From NCBI GenBank assembly GCA_030146905.1, contig JASLAV010000329.1, positions 1 to 7,802 of the forward strand: a DNA stretch of 7,802 nucleotides, given 5' to 3'. A program made the translations under genes and the position numbers. Every line of letters starts with the position of its first letter. Positions within the stretch are counted from its first letter, which is position 1. Origin of the DNA: Lentzea sp. (lineage in GTDB: Bacteria; Actinomycetota; Actinomycetes; Mycobacteriales; Pseudonocardiaceae). The notes beneath the pieces are model-generated. The model was not told the origin of the DNA, did no database searches, and saw only the letters and a program-made list of their open reading frames with translations. Of the stretch, positions 1 through 6,946 are shown one piece after another.

Positions 1-1209
1 GAGATGCACCAGCGGGCCGAGTACGGCATCGCGGCGCACTGGCGCTACAAGGAGACCAAGGGCACGCACAACGGCAAGTCCGTCGAGATCGACGAGATGG
101 CGTGGATGCGCCAGCTCCTCGACTGGCAGCGGGAAGCCGCGGACCCCGGTGAGTTCCTGGAGGGCCTGCGCTGGGACCTCGCCGCGCGCGAGATCTTCGT
201 GTTCACGCCCAAGGGTGACGTCGAGACGTTGCCGACGGGGTCCACGCCCGTCGACTTCGCCTACTCGGTGCACACCGAGGTCGGTCACCGCTGCATAGGC
301 GCCCGTGTGAACGGGCGTCTCGTCGCTCTCGAACGCAAGCTCGAGAACGGCGAGGTCGTCGAGATCTTCACCTCCAAGGCGGAGGGTGCGGGCCCGTCCC
401 GCGACTGGCTGAGCTTCGTCGCGTCACCGCGCGCCAAGGCGAAGATCAAGCAGTGGTTCGCCAAGGAGCGCAAGGAAGAGGCGATCGAGCAGGGCAAGGA
501 CGCGATCACCAAGGAGGTCCGCCGCGTCGGGCTTCCGATCCAGCGCCTCGTCTCGGTCGACTCGATGCAGGCCCTCGCGAAGGAACTGCACTACCCGGAC
601 ATGAGCGCGCTGTACGCGGCGGTCGGCGAGGGTCACACCTCGGCCCGCCACGTCGTGCAACGGCTCGTCGCGCAGCTCGGCGGTGTCGACCACGCCGAGG
701 AGGAACTGGCCGACCGCGCCACCCCGTCCACGGTCACCCGGCGCCGCCCCACCGGCGACGCGGGCGTGATCGTCAAGGACGCGGGCGACGTGTGGGTGAA
801 GCTCGCCCGTTGCTGCACCCCGGTGCCGGGCGACGACATCCTGGGCTTCGTGACTCGCGGCGGCGGCGTGTCCGTGCACCGCACCGACTGCACCAACGCG
901 GAGGAGCTGCTGAAGTCGCCGGAACGGCTCCTCGACGTCGAGTGGGCACCGTCGGCCTCCAGCGTCTTCCTGGTCGCCATCCAGGTGGAGGCGCTCGACC
1001 GGCACCGGCTGCTCTCGGACGTCACGAAGGTGCTGGCCGACGAGCGCGTGAACATCCTGTCGGCGTCGGTGACGACGTCGCGCGACAGGGTGGCCGTCAG
1101 CCGGTTCTCGTTCGAGATGGGCGACCCGAAGCACCTCGGCCACGTCCTGAAGGCCGTGCGCGGCATCGAGGGCGTCTACGACGTCTACCGCGTGACATCG
1201 GCGTCGTGA
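1..1209 (+). CDS. relA: Rel-type (p)ppGpp synthetase/hydrolase, C-terminal part (5' truncated by window)
   Basis: Reading frame 1 is open from the first base to a TGA at 1207-1209, giving 402 residues. It is the C-terminal half of a RelA/SpoT homologue, the cytoplasmic stringent-response enzyme that makes and degrades (p)ppGpp. Actinobacterial Rel proteins are usually about 750-850 aa, so the hydrolase domain and most of the synthetase domain lie upstream. Visible in order: the end of the synthetase domain ([13 protein letters not shown], residues 2-14); a TGS domain (about 63-125, with [14 protein letters not shown] and the [11 protein letters not shown] core); a helical segment; the conserved-cysteine/zinc-finger region with [11 protein letters not shown]271/C272, and VHRTDC with H293 and C297; and a C-terminal ACT/RRM-type regulatory domain (about 320-400). 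No frameshift is seen. The first in-frame ATG, at position 4, is internal and not the real start. The gene ends 26 bp before a strong hairpin and converges on the GH3 gene. Confidence 0.97.
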   Translation, partial: EMHQRAEYGIAAHWRYKETKGTHNGKSVEIDEMAWMRQLLDWQREAADPGEFLEGLRWDLAAREIFVFTPKGDVETLPTGSTPVDFAYSVHTEVGHRCIGARVNGRLVALERKLENGEVVEIFTSKAEGAGPSRDWLSFVASPRAKAKIKQWFAKERKEEAIEQGKDAITKEVRRVGLPIQRLVSVDSMQALAKELHYPDMSALYAAVGEGHTSARHVVQRLVAQLGGVDHAEEELADRATPSTVTRRRPTGDAGVIVKDAGDVWVKLARCCTPVPGDDILGFVTRGGGVSVHRTDCTNAEELLKSPERLLDVEWAPSASSVFLVAIQVEALDRHRLLSDVTKVLADERVNILSASVTTSRDRVAVSRFSFEMGDPKHLGHVLKAVRGIEGVYDVYRVTSAS

Positions 1210-1234
1210 CCTGCGCAGAGCTTCATGGGGAAGG

Positions 1235-1272
1235 CACAGGAGCCCCCGCCGGACTCGGCGGGGGCTCCTGTG
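1235..1272. terminator. Bidirectional hairpin terminator between rel and the GH3 gene
   Basis: A perfect 17-bp inverted repeat (arms 1235-1251 and 1256-1272, loop GACT) sits between the rel stop (1209) and the GH3 stop (1286). The stem is very GC-rich. No U-tract follows on either strand, which is common for actinobacterial terminators. The hairpin starts 26 nt after the rel stop and 13 nt after the GH3 stop, so it could serve both converging transcripts. Confidence 0.85.
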
Positions 1273-1285
1273 TGCCGGGCGCGTC

Positions 1286-4200
1286 CTAGCGGCGCGGGAT
1301 GCGCCAGTTCTGCGCCGCGCTGCCGTTGCACCACCAGATCTGCAGCGGGGTGAGGTTGTCCGACCACCCGTTGCGCACGTCCAGGCACTGCCCGGACTTC
1401 ACGTTCACGAGCGAGCCGCCCTGCACCCGCCACTGCTGTGCCGGGGTGCCGTTGCAGTCCCACAGCTGCACCGCCGTGCCGGGGTCGGTCCAGCCGTTCT
1501 TCACCTCCATGCACCGGCCGAGCGCGCGCAGCGAACCGTCCGCGTCGAGCTTCCAGTCCTGCGCGCCGGTGCCGTTGCAGTCGTAGATCCAGATCGCCGT
1601 GCCCGGCCACGTGCGGCCACCGTCGATGTCGATGCACCGGCCGGCGATGCCCTGGAGCCGGTCCGCTGGCAGGGGCAGCACCCACGCCTGGGCGGCGCTG
1701 CCGTTGCACGTGGACACCGACAGCTGCCCGCCCGCCGTCAGGCACCGGTCGCCGGACAGCAGCGCGCCGTTGGGGGCGGAGGTCCAGCGTTGACCGGCGC
1801 ACTCCGCCAGCACCGCCAGGTCACCCTGCACGGCGAGGCACTTGCCCAGCGCGCGCAGCGTTCCGTCCGGTGCCGCGGTCCAGCGCTGGGCGCCGGTGCC
1901 GTTGCAGCTCCACACCCCGACAGGGGTGCCGTTGGCGGAGTTCGCGCTGGCCACGTCCATGCAGGCGCCGTGGTTGTTGGTCAGCTGGCCGGTGGCGCCG
2001 TTCGGGATCCGGAACGCCTGCTGCGCGACGGTGCCGGTGAGCCGCATGTCCCGCGAGGACGCCCCGATCGAGATCGTGAAGCTGCCGGCGGGCACGCGGA
2101 ACGTGCGCTCGGCGGTGTCCCAGATCGCGAACGCCCGCCGGTCGACCTTCATCGACACGCGGGTCGAGGCGCCGGGGTCCAGCGGCACCTTCGCGAAGTC
2201 GCGCAGCTGCCGCGGCGGCTCACCCGCCGCGCCCGGATAGCCGACGTACAGCTGCGGCACGGCCGATCCCCGCCGGGTGCCGGTGTTGCGCACCGTGAAC
2301 GACACGGTCACCGCCCCGTCGGACGGCGTCAGCGACAGGCCGCTGTAGGCGAACGTCGTGTAGCCCAGGCCGAAGCCGAACGGGAACATCGGCGCCACGT
2401 TCGCCGCGTCGTACCAGCGGTAACCGACGAACAGGCCCTCGGTGTAGTTGTAGTTGCCGCCCGTGCCGGGGTACTGCTCCGGTGACTGCATCGGGTCCGC
2501 GTCCAGGTTCACCGGGAACGTCACCGGCAGCCGCCCCGCCGGTTCCGAGACGCCCCACAGGACGTCGACCAGCGCGGTGCCGTTCTGCTCGCCGGGGTAC
2601 CAGGCCTCCATGAGCGTCGACACCGACGACAGCCACGGCATCGTCACCGGACCGCCGGTCTCCAGCACCACGATCGTGCGCGGGTTCGCCGCGGCCACCG
2701 CGCGGACGAGCTCGTTCTGGTTGCCGGGGAGCTCGATGTCGGCGCGGTCGGCGCCCTCGGTCGTGCGGTCGCCGACGACGACCACGGCGACCTGCGCCGC
2801 CTGTGCCGCCTGCACGGCGGCCTGGATCTCGGGATCGGCGCCGGCGGGGGCGAACCAGTCGAGCGAGAGGTTCGCGAAGCCGGCCGACTCGGTGTAGTCG
2901 ACCACGACCTGGTGCGGAACACCGGCCTCCAGCGTGACGGACGCCCAGCGCGTCTGGGTGCCGTGGTCACCCCAGTTGTCCACGACCTGACGGCCGTCGA
3001 GGTACAGGCTGCTGCCGTCGTCGCTGGTCAACGCGAACCGGTAGGTCCCGGTCACCGGTGCGGTGAGCGTGCCGGTCCAGCGCGCCGACCAGTTGTCCGC
3101 GTTCACGCCCGGCGCGGGGGACCCGGTCAGCCAGTTGAAGTCGATCACACTGTCCGTTCTGGACACCACCGGCGCGCCCTGCAGGCCGCGGTTGTTGTAG
3201 AAGTCCGCCCGCAGGCCGGTGAGCGCTCCGGCGGGCACGGTGAACGGTTCGCGGCGCGCGCCCACGTTGTAGGTCAGGCCGGTGCCGAGCTTGGCGCGCA
3301 GGGCGTCCACCGGCTTCACGGTGTGCTCCGGGTAGGGCGTCACCCGTGAGCTCCCGTCACCGCCGGTGTGCGCCACGTCGGCGTAGATGCCGGAGAGCGC
3401 GACCGTGGTCGTGGCGCCGGACAGCGGGAGCAAGCCGTTGTCGTTCTTCAGCAGCACGGTGCCGGCCGCGGCCTGCTTGCGGGCGGCCGCCGCGTGCTCG
3501 GCCGGGTCGAACGACGGCGGTGGTGACGGGTCGAGCGCACCGGTGCGCAGCAGCATCCGCAGCACGCGCCGGGTGCGCTCGTCGAGCACGGACTTGGTGA
3601 GCTCACCCGACCGCACGGCGCCGGGAAGGCCCGCGTAGAACGTCGAACCGCCGAACTCCTGGTCCAGCCCCGCGAGCGCGGAACGGACGCCGGAGTGCGT
3701 GGCGGGGTAGTCGGAGCCGACCACGCCGGAGAAGCCCCACTGGTCGTTGAGGATGTCGTTGAGCAGAGGGAAGTTCTCGCAGGCGTGCGAGCGGTTGACC
3801 AGATTGTAGGCGCACATCGCCGACCACGCGCCGCCCTGCTCCACGGCCATCTCGAACGCGGGCAGGTAGACCTCGCGCAGCGCCCGGTCGTCCACATTGG
3901 AGCTCATCCAGGTGCGGCCGTCCTCCTGGTTGTTGACGGCGTAGTGCTTCACCTGCGCGGCCACGCCCTGGCCCTGCACGCCCGCGATGAAGCTCGCGCC
4001 GAGCTGGCCAGCCAGGTACGGGTCCTCGCCGTAGGTCTCGAAGTTGCGGCCCGCCTGGGGCACCCGCACGATGTTGACCATCGGCGCGTACAGCACGTCG
4101 TAGCCTCGTGCCTGGGTCTCCTTGCCCATGAGCGTGCCCGCCTCGTTGGCGAGAGCGCGGTCGAACGACGCCGCCACCGCCACGGGAGCGGGGAACGCCG

Positions 4201-4519
4201 TCGCGGGTTGCTCGTCCCGCACGCCGGCCGGGCCGTCGGTGAGGCGCAGCGGCGGGATGCCCAGACGGGGGACGCCGGCGACGTAGCCGACCTCGTGGTG
4301 ACCGAGCGGAGCGGAGATCCCGCGCAGCAGGGTGACTTCCTCCTCGATGGTCATCTGTTGCAGCAGGCCGTTCACGCGCTGTTCCAGCGACGCCGGCTGC
4401 TGCGCGGCCGCGGTCGCTGTCGTGGTTGTCGATGTTGCCGCGGAAACCGCACCGGACAAGAGAATGGCGACAGCCACGATCCTGAACGAGGGCGCGCTGC
4501 GCCCGAAGTGGACGGTCAT
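1286..4519 (-). CDS. Secreted GH3 beta-glucosidase-type glycoside hydrolase with PA14 insert and two C-terminal ricin-type lectin domains
   Basis: This encodes 1077 aa. The start at 4519 is chosen because it gives a typical signal peptide (basic start, hydrophobic core IVAVAILL, likely AVSA cleavage near residue 27) and has GGGGAG 8 nt upstream. The frame stays open to 4618, but that extension adds only non-signal sequence. Domains in order: GH3 N-terminal barrel (about 45-330) with substrate-contact D95 (TDGPAGVR), GRNFE at 157-161, KHY at 191-193 and predicted nucleophile D270 in GSDYPATHS (Tyr where Trp is usual); GH3 C-terminal domain from about 350, interrupted by a PA14 domain (about 430-560) and resuming with TEGADR, whose E588 is the likely acid/base; a fibronectin III-like domain (about 712-830); and two ricin/CBM13 domains (about 839-1077) with six QxW motifs. 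Expected role: exo-removal of beta-linked glucose or similar sugars outside the cell. PA14-containing GH3 enzymes include cellooligosaccharide beta-glucosidases and macrolide beta-glucosidases such as DesR, so the substrate is open. It is transcribed divergently from the PIG-L gene. Confidence 0.94.
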   Translation of the reverse strand: MTVHFGRSAPSFRIVAVAILLSGAVSAATSTTTTATAAAQQPASLEQRVNGLLQQMTIEEEVTLLRGISAPLGHHEVGYVAGVPRLGIPPLRLTDGPAGVRDEQPATAFPAPVAVAASFDRALANEAGTLMGKETQARGYDVLYAPMVNIVRVPQAGRNFETYGEDPYLAGQLGASFIAGVQGQGVAAQVKHYAVNNQEDGRTWMSSNVDDRALREVYLPAFEMAVEQGGAWSAMCAYNLVNRSHACENFPLLNDILNDQWGFSGVVGSDYPATHSGVRSALAGLDQEFGGSTFYAGLPGAVRSGELTKSVLDERTRRVLRMLLRTGALDPSPPPSFDPAEHAAAARKQAAAGTVLLKNDNGLLPLSGATTTVALSGIYADVAHTGGDGSSRVTPYPEHTVKPVDALRAKLGTGLTYNVGARREPFTVPAGALTGLRADFYNNRGLQGAPVVSRTDSVIDFNWLTGSPAPGVNADNWSARWTGTLTAPVTGTYRFALTSDDGSSLYLDGRQVVDNWGDHGTQTRWASVTLEAGVPHQVVVDYTESAGFANLSLDWFAPAGADPEIQAAVQAAQAAQVAVVVVGDRTTEGADRADIELPGNQNELVRAVAAANPRTIVVLETGGPVTMPWLSSVSTLMEAWYPGEQNGTALVDVLWGVSEPAGRLPVTFPVNLDADPMQSPEQYPGTGGNYNYTEGLFVGYRWYDAANVAPMFPFGFGLGYTTFAYSGLSLTPSDGAVTVSFTVRNTGTRRGSAVPQLYVGYPGAAGEPPRQLRDFAKVPLDPGASTRVSMKVDRRAFAIWDTAERTFRVPAGSFTISIGASSRDMRLTGTVAQQAFRIPNGATGQLTNNHGACMDVASANSANGTPVGVWSCNGTGAQRWTAAPDGTLRALGKCLAVQGDLAVLAECAGQRWTSAPNGALLSGDRCLTAGGQLSVSTCNGSAAQAWVLPLPADRLQGIAGRCIDIDGGRTWPGTAIWIYDCNGTGAQDWKLDADGSLRALGRCMEVKNGWTDPGTAVQLWDCNGTPAQQWRVQGGSLVNVKSGQCLDVRNGWSDNLTPLQIWWCNGSAAQNWRIPRR
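1289..2005 (-). repeat. Six ricin/CBM13 subdomain repeats encoded at the 3' end of the GH3 gene
   Basis: The translated tail holds six QxW-ending subdomains (QRW 878-880, QRW 910-912, QAW 944-946, QDW 987-989, QQW 1028-1030, QNW 1070-1072), forming two beta-trefoils. The repetition shows in the DNA: TGCCGTTGCA, which encodes the CNG core on the minus strand, occurs at 1321, 1447, 1570, 1699 and 1897. The first three intervals are near 125 bp and the last is 198 bp, because the second subdomain of the first trefoil has lost the motif. The first, fourth and sixth subdomains keep the Asp after the first Cys (CMD, CID, CLD) and the fifth has Glu (CME). The second and third lack it, so they are probably not sugar-binding (inference). 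Confidence 0.88.
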
Positions 4520-4671
4520 TGTCCCGACTCCCCTCACGATCGGGGGAGAGCTGCGCGCGCGACTCACCTCTGTTGATCTCGAATGAATGTAAATGGCCAA
4601 AACGCGTAATGCCAGCACCCGTACGACTGACTCTCAGGGAAAGAGAGCCAGCCGAGACGGGGGATACGTCC
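4520..4671. promoter_or_regulatory. Divergent promoter region between the GH3 and PIG-L genes
   Basis: The 152 bp between the two divergent starts must carry both promoters. The segment 4565-4610 is clearly AT-richer than its surroundings, which suits promoter DNA. I could not pick out a confident -35/-10 pair on either strand. Ribosome binding sites are visible at both ends: GGGGAG on the minus strand (4528-4533) for the GH3 gene, and GGGGGA (4659-4664) 8 nt before the ATG of the PIG-L gene. A short inverted repeat at 4528-4548 overlaps the GH3 site and is listed separately. I found no match to the CebR-type TGGGAGCGCTCCCA operator often seen near actinobacterial beta-glucosidase genes. Confidence 0.65.
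4528..4548 (-). promoter_or_regulatory. Inverted repeat overlapping the GH3 Shine-Dalgarno sequence
   Basis: CTCCCC (4528-4533) and GGGGAG (4543-4548) are complementary arms around a 9-nt loop. On the GH3 transcript, the downstream arm is the GGGGAG Shine-Dalgarno element, 8 nt before the AUG, so a 6-bp GC-only-core stem would hide it from the ribosome. It could equally be a small operator or a chance pairing in GC-rich leader DNA. Confidence 0.35.
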
Positions 4672-5949
4672 ATGGCACGAGTTCTGAACGTCGTCGCGCA
4701 CCACGACGACGACCTGCTGTTCCTGAGCCCTGACCTCATGAAGGACCTGCGTGACGGCAACACGGTCCGCACCGTGTTCCTCGTGGCGTCCGACTACCAC
4801 ACCTACCCCGCCTACATGCAGGCACGCGAGCTCGGGGTGCGTCAGGCGTACGCCGCCGCGGCCGGGCTGACGGCCCTGCAGTGGCGCTCCCACGCCTACG
4901 GGGCCGGCAACCTCTCCGCGACCCTCTGGACGCTCGGCAACCGCGTCTCCATCCTGGAGAACCGGCTGCCGGACAACTCCACGGCGCCCGCGAACCGCCT
5001 GTGGCTCCTCTACTCGCGCAACCAGCCGCTCACCGGGCGGCCGCTGGACTTCGCCGCCGCCCAGTCGGCCGACCGCGGCACGCTGGTCGCGTTCCTGCGC
5101 GCGGCGATCGCGGACTTCCAGCCGGACGTCATCAGGACGACGGACCCGTCGGCCGACCTGCAGATGCAGAACACGCCCTCGCTGGGCCTCGAGAACTTCT
5201 ACTTCCACCGCGACCACGTCGCGGCGGCGAGGCTGGTGCAGACCGCGGTGCTGAACGTGTCCCCGGTCCCGCAGGTCGTCTGCTACCGCGACTACACGAT
5301 CCGTGACGAGGCCGGGAACCAGACCGTCGCGGACACGACGTTCAAGCGGGACACGTTCCGCACCTACGCGGCGCACGACGTCGACATCTGCCCGAACGGT
5401 GGCGTGAACTGCCCGCCGGCGGGCGGGTTCTACGACGGCCTGATGAACAAGCAGTACCTCGCCGACGCGGCGTGGATCGGGGACAGGGCGATCCCGCTGA
5501 CCGAGGACGACCCCACCAAGCCGTGGCCGGTGATCGGCCAGCACTTCAACGTCCGCAACCGGGGCACGAACCTCGAACTGGCCGTGAACAACGCCTCGAC
5601 CGCCGACCTGGAACCGATCATCGGCTGGCCGCAGAACGGCTCGCCGAACCAGCGGTGGCGCTTCGAGGCCAACCCGCAGGGCTGGGAGCTCGTCGCGAGC
5701 CACTCGGGGAAGGCGTTCGACGTGCCGGAGTCGAGCCAGAACAACGGCGTGCAGCTGATCCAGTTCTCCCGCACCGGTGCCGTCAACCAGACGGTGCGGT
5801 TGCGCGGCAACCCCGTCGCCGGCTGGCGGCTGCTCCTGGCCCACTCCGGGCTCGCGGTGGCCGTGCAGGGCAGCGGGAACGGCGCGCCGGTCGTGCAGCA
5901 GACGTTCACCGGTGCGGCGAACCAGCTCTGGGACCTCGTTCCGGCCTGA
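4672..5949 (+). CDS. PIG-L/LmbE-family deacetylase with C-terminal ricin-type lectin domain
   Basis: This encodes 425 aa. The ATG at 4672 starts right at the conserved first beta-strand (MARVLNVVAHHDDD) and has GGGGGA 8 nt upstream. An in-frame ATG at 4609 would add 21 polar residues, and neither start gives a signal peptide. The N-terminal domain (about 1-285) is PIG-L/LmbE type: AHHDDD at 9-14 matches the AHPDDE metal site (H10 and D13 as Zn ligands, D12 as likely base, Asp14 where Glu is usual), and HRDH at 179-182 supplies the third ligand, H182. Family members, such as MshB, remove N-acetyl groups from GlcNAc-type sugars or glycosylated small molecules; the substrate here is unknown. Residues about 287-425 are a cysteine-free ricin-type beta-trefoil with NQRW and NQLW motifs. 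A C-terminal lectin without an export signal is odd. The gene is divergent from GH3 and 24 bp upstream of the next gene's likely start. Confidence 0.9.
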   Translation: MARVLNVVAHHDDDLLFLSPDLMKDLRDGNTVRTVFLVASDYHTYPAYMQARELGVRQAYAAAAGLTALQWRSHAYGAGNLSATLWTLGNRVSILENRLPDNSTAPANRLWLLYSRNQPLTGRPLDFAAAQSADRGTLVAFLRAAIADFQPDVIRTTDPSADLQMQNTPSLGLENFYFHRDHVAAARLVQTAVLNVSPVPQVVCYRDYTIRDEAGNQTVADTTFKRDTFRTYAAHDVDICPNGGVNCPPAGGFYDGLMNKQYLADAAWIGDRAIPLTEDDPTKPWPVIGQHFNVRNRGTNLELAVNNASTADLEPIIGWPQNGSPNQRWRFEANPQGWELVASHSGKAFDVPESSQNNGVQLIQFSRTGAVNQTVRLRGNPVAGWRLLLAHSGLAVAVQGSGNGAPVVQQTFTGAANQLWDLVPA

Positions 5950-5959
5950 CGGCCGGTGT

Positions 5960-5973
5960 GCCAGAGTCTGCGC
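5960..5973 (+). promoter_or_regulatory. Possible extended -10 promoter for a leaderless transcript of the DUF6891-like gene
   Basis: TG at 5959-5960, one base, then CAGAGT at 5962-5967 resembles an extended -10 element with one mismatch at its first position. Its last base is 7 nt before the GTG at 5974, exactly where transcription would begin. The -35 position (TTCCGG at 5939-5944) is a poor match. No Shine-Dalgarno sequence is visible before either candidate start, which fits leaderless translation, common in actinobacteria. Confidence 0.4.
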
Positions 5974-6891
5974 GTGCTCGACATCGTGGTGCAGGCGGAG
6001 AACGGGGAGCGGCACGTGCGCGTGTCCGCGGAGGAGCTCGCCGGGCTGGTCCGGCGCATCGGCGGGGAGGGCGACCGGTTCCTGGTCCTCCAGCGGGTTC
6101 CCGACCTGCCGGACGTCTTCGCCCAGGTCTGGCACGAGGCAGGCGGCGGCTACGCGGTGGAGCACCGCGACGGGTCCGCCGGCCGCCACTTCGAGGCGAC
6201 GGCCGGCGATCCCGCGGCCGTGGCCGCGGCGCTCACCGGCTGGGCGCGGCGGGAGTCCGGTTGGGACGGTGGACTCGTCTGGTCACCGCTGGACCTGGCC
6301 CCCGCCGCCGAGGTGCCGCCGCTCGGCCTCGGTGACGACGAGCGCGCGGAGCTGGAGCGGCGGGTGCGGGAGGCGCTGGCCGCCGGCTACGCCTCCCGCG
6401 CCGATCTGGCGGAGCTCGCGGAGGAGTACCTGGTCACCGGCGACCGCCGGCCGGTGTCGCCCGAGCAGGCGCGGGCGCTGGCCGACCGGTTGTGGCTGGA
6501 GCGGGTCGCGGAGCAGGCCTCGTGGCGGGGCGAGACCGACCCCGAACGGCTCACCCGCGCGTTCACCGCCCTGGAGGCGGCCGGGATCACCGCCCGCGAG
6601 AACTTCACCTGCTGCCGCACCTGCGGTCAGGCCGAGATCGGCGACGAGGCCGGGCCCGGTGCCCGCGGCTTCGTCTACTTCCACGCCCAGTGCACCGAGG
6701 CCGCCGCGGCCGGTCACGGGCTGGCCCTGCACTACGGCGGCTTCGACGGCTCGTCCGGGACGACCGCGGCCATCGGCCAGGAGGTCGTGGCCGCGCTGGA
6801 AGCGGCCGGTCTGCGCACCGAGTGGAACCGCGACCCCGGCAGGGTCATCACCGTCACGCCGCTGGACTGGCGGCGCCGGCTGGTGGGCTAG
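5974..6891 (+). CDS. DUF6891-like protein of unknown function with a Cys cluster
   Basis: This encodes 305 aa from the GTG at 5974, chosen because an extended -10-like sequence ends 7 nt earlier. A GTG at 5956 would add six residues. No signal peptide or membrane segment is visible, so it is probably cytoplasmic. The N-terminal ~110 residues are an Ile/Val-rich fold with LVLQRVPDLPDVFAQVW and AVEHRDGS, resembling small actinobacterial proteins of unknown function. A Glu/Arg/Ala-rich helical linker follows (about 118-205). The C-terminal ~100 residues contain ENFTCCRTCGQAEIGDE (C213, C214, C217) and YFHAQCTE (H237, C240), then GLALHYGGF. I recognise this C-terminal half as the DUF6891 type from memory; no function is known to me. 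The Cys/His set could bind a metal, but that is inference. The gene follows the PIG-L gene closely and may be co-transcribed with it or have its own promoter. It converges on ppiB. Confidence 0.8.
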   Translation: MLDIVVQAENGERHVRVSAEELAGLVRRIGGEGDRFLVLQRVPDLPDVFAQVWHEAGGGYAVEHRDGSAGRHFEATAGDPAAVAAALTGWARRESGWDGGLVWSPLDLAPAAEVPPLGLGDDERAELERRVREALAAGYASRADLAELAEEYLVTGDRRPVSPEQARALADRLWLERVAEQASWRGETDPERLTRAFTALEAAGITARENFTCCRTCGQAEIGDEAGPGARGFVYFHAQCTEAAAAGHGLALHYGGFDGSSGTTAAIGQEVVAALEAAGLRTEWNRDPGRVITVTPLDWRRRLVG

Positions 6892-6901
6892 CAAATGCGA
6901 A

Positions 6902-6930
6902 ACGGCCCCCGGATCCGCTCCGGGGGCCGT
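6902..6930. terminator. Hairpin terminator between the DUF6891-like gene and ppiB
   Basis: A perfect 12-bp inverted repeat (arms 6902-6913 and 6919-6930, loop TCCGC) lies 10 bp after the stop of the plus-strand gene and 16 bp after the stop of the minus-strand cyclophilin gene. On the minus strand the stem is followed by TTTCGCATTT, a broken T-rich stretch, so it fits best as the ppiB terminator. It can probably also stop the converging transcript. Confidence 0.85.
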
Positions 6931-6946
6931 CGGAAAGTGTGAAGAG

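Noticed and set aside
424..1143. A 239-residue minus-strand open frame opposite rel
   Set aside because: It is a shadow of the rel reading frame: low-complexity Arg/Val/His/Asp composition, no ribosome binding site and no recognisable motif.
4594..4614. TGGC ... GCCA dyad around ACGCGT as a possible operator
   Set aside because: Only the four outer bases pair. The ACGCGT centre is offset by half a base from the dyad centre, so the symmetry is not real beyond chance.
4631..4647. CTCTC ... GAGAG inverted repeat in the PIG-L leader
   Set aside because: Only five pairs with a 7-nt loop and no extension; too weak to call an operator or a regulatory RNA structure.
4519..4671. Extending the PIG-L protein upstream to the first in-frame ATG at 4519
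   Set aside because: The extra 51 residues overlap the divergent promoter region, show no conserved or signal-like sequence, and the family fold begins at the ATG at 4672.
3603..4772. A 389-residue minus-strand frame overlapping the start of the GH3 gene and running into the PIG-L gene
   Set aside because: It is out of frame with the GH3 gene, which has clear catalytic motifs and a signal peptide in the same span. Its composition is Arg/Gly-rich frame-shadow sequence.
4564..6189. A 541-residue open frame on the minus strand opposite the PIG-L and DUF6891-like genes
   Set aside because: Its translation is rich in Arg, Val, Asp and Gly without any domain I recognise. It lies antisense to well-supported genes and arises because stops are rare in high-GC DNA.
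1235..6930. The two edge hairpins as inverted repeats or attachment sites bounding a mobile element
   Set aside because: Their stems differ in sequence and length, and each is placed as a normal terminator between converging stop codons. No integrase or transposase is present.
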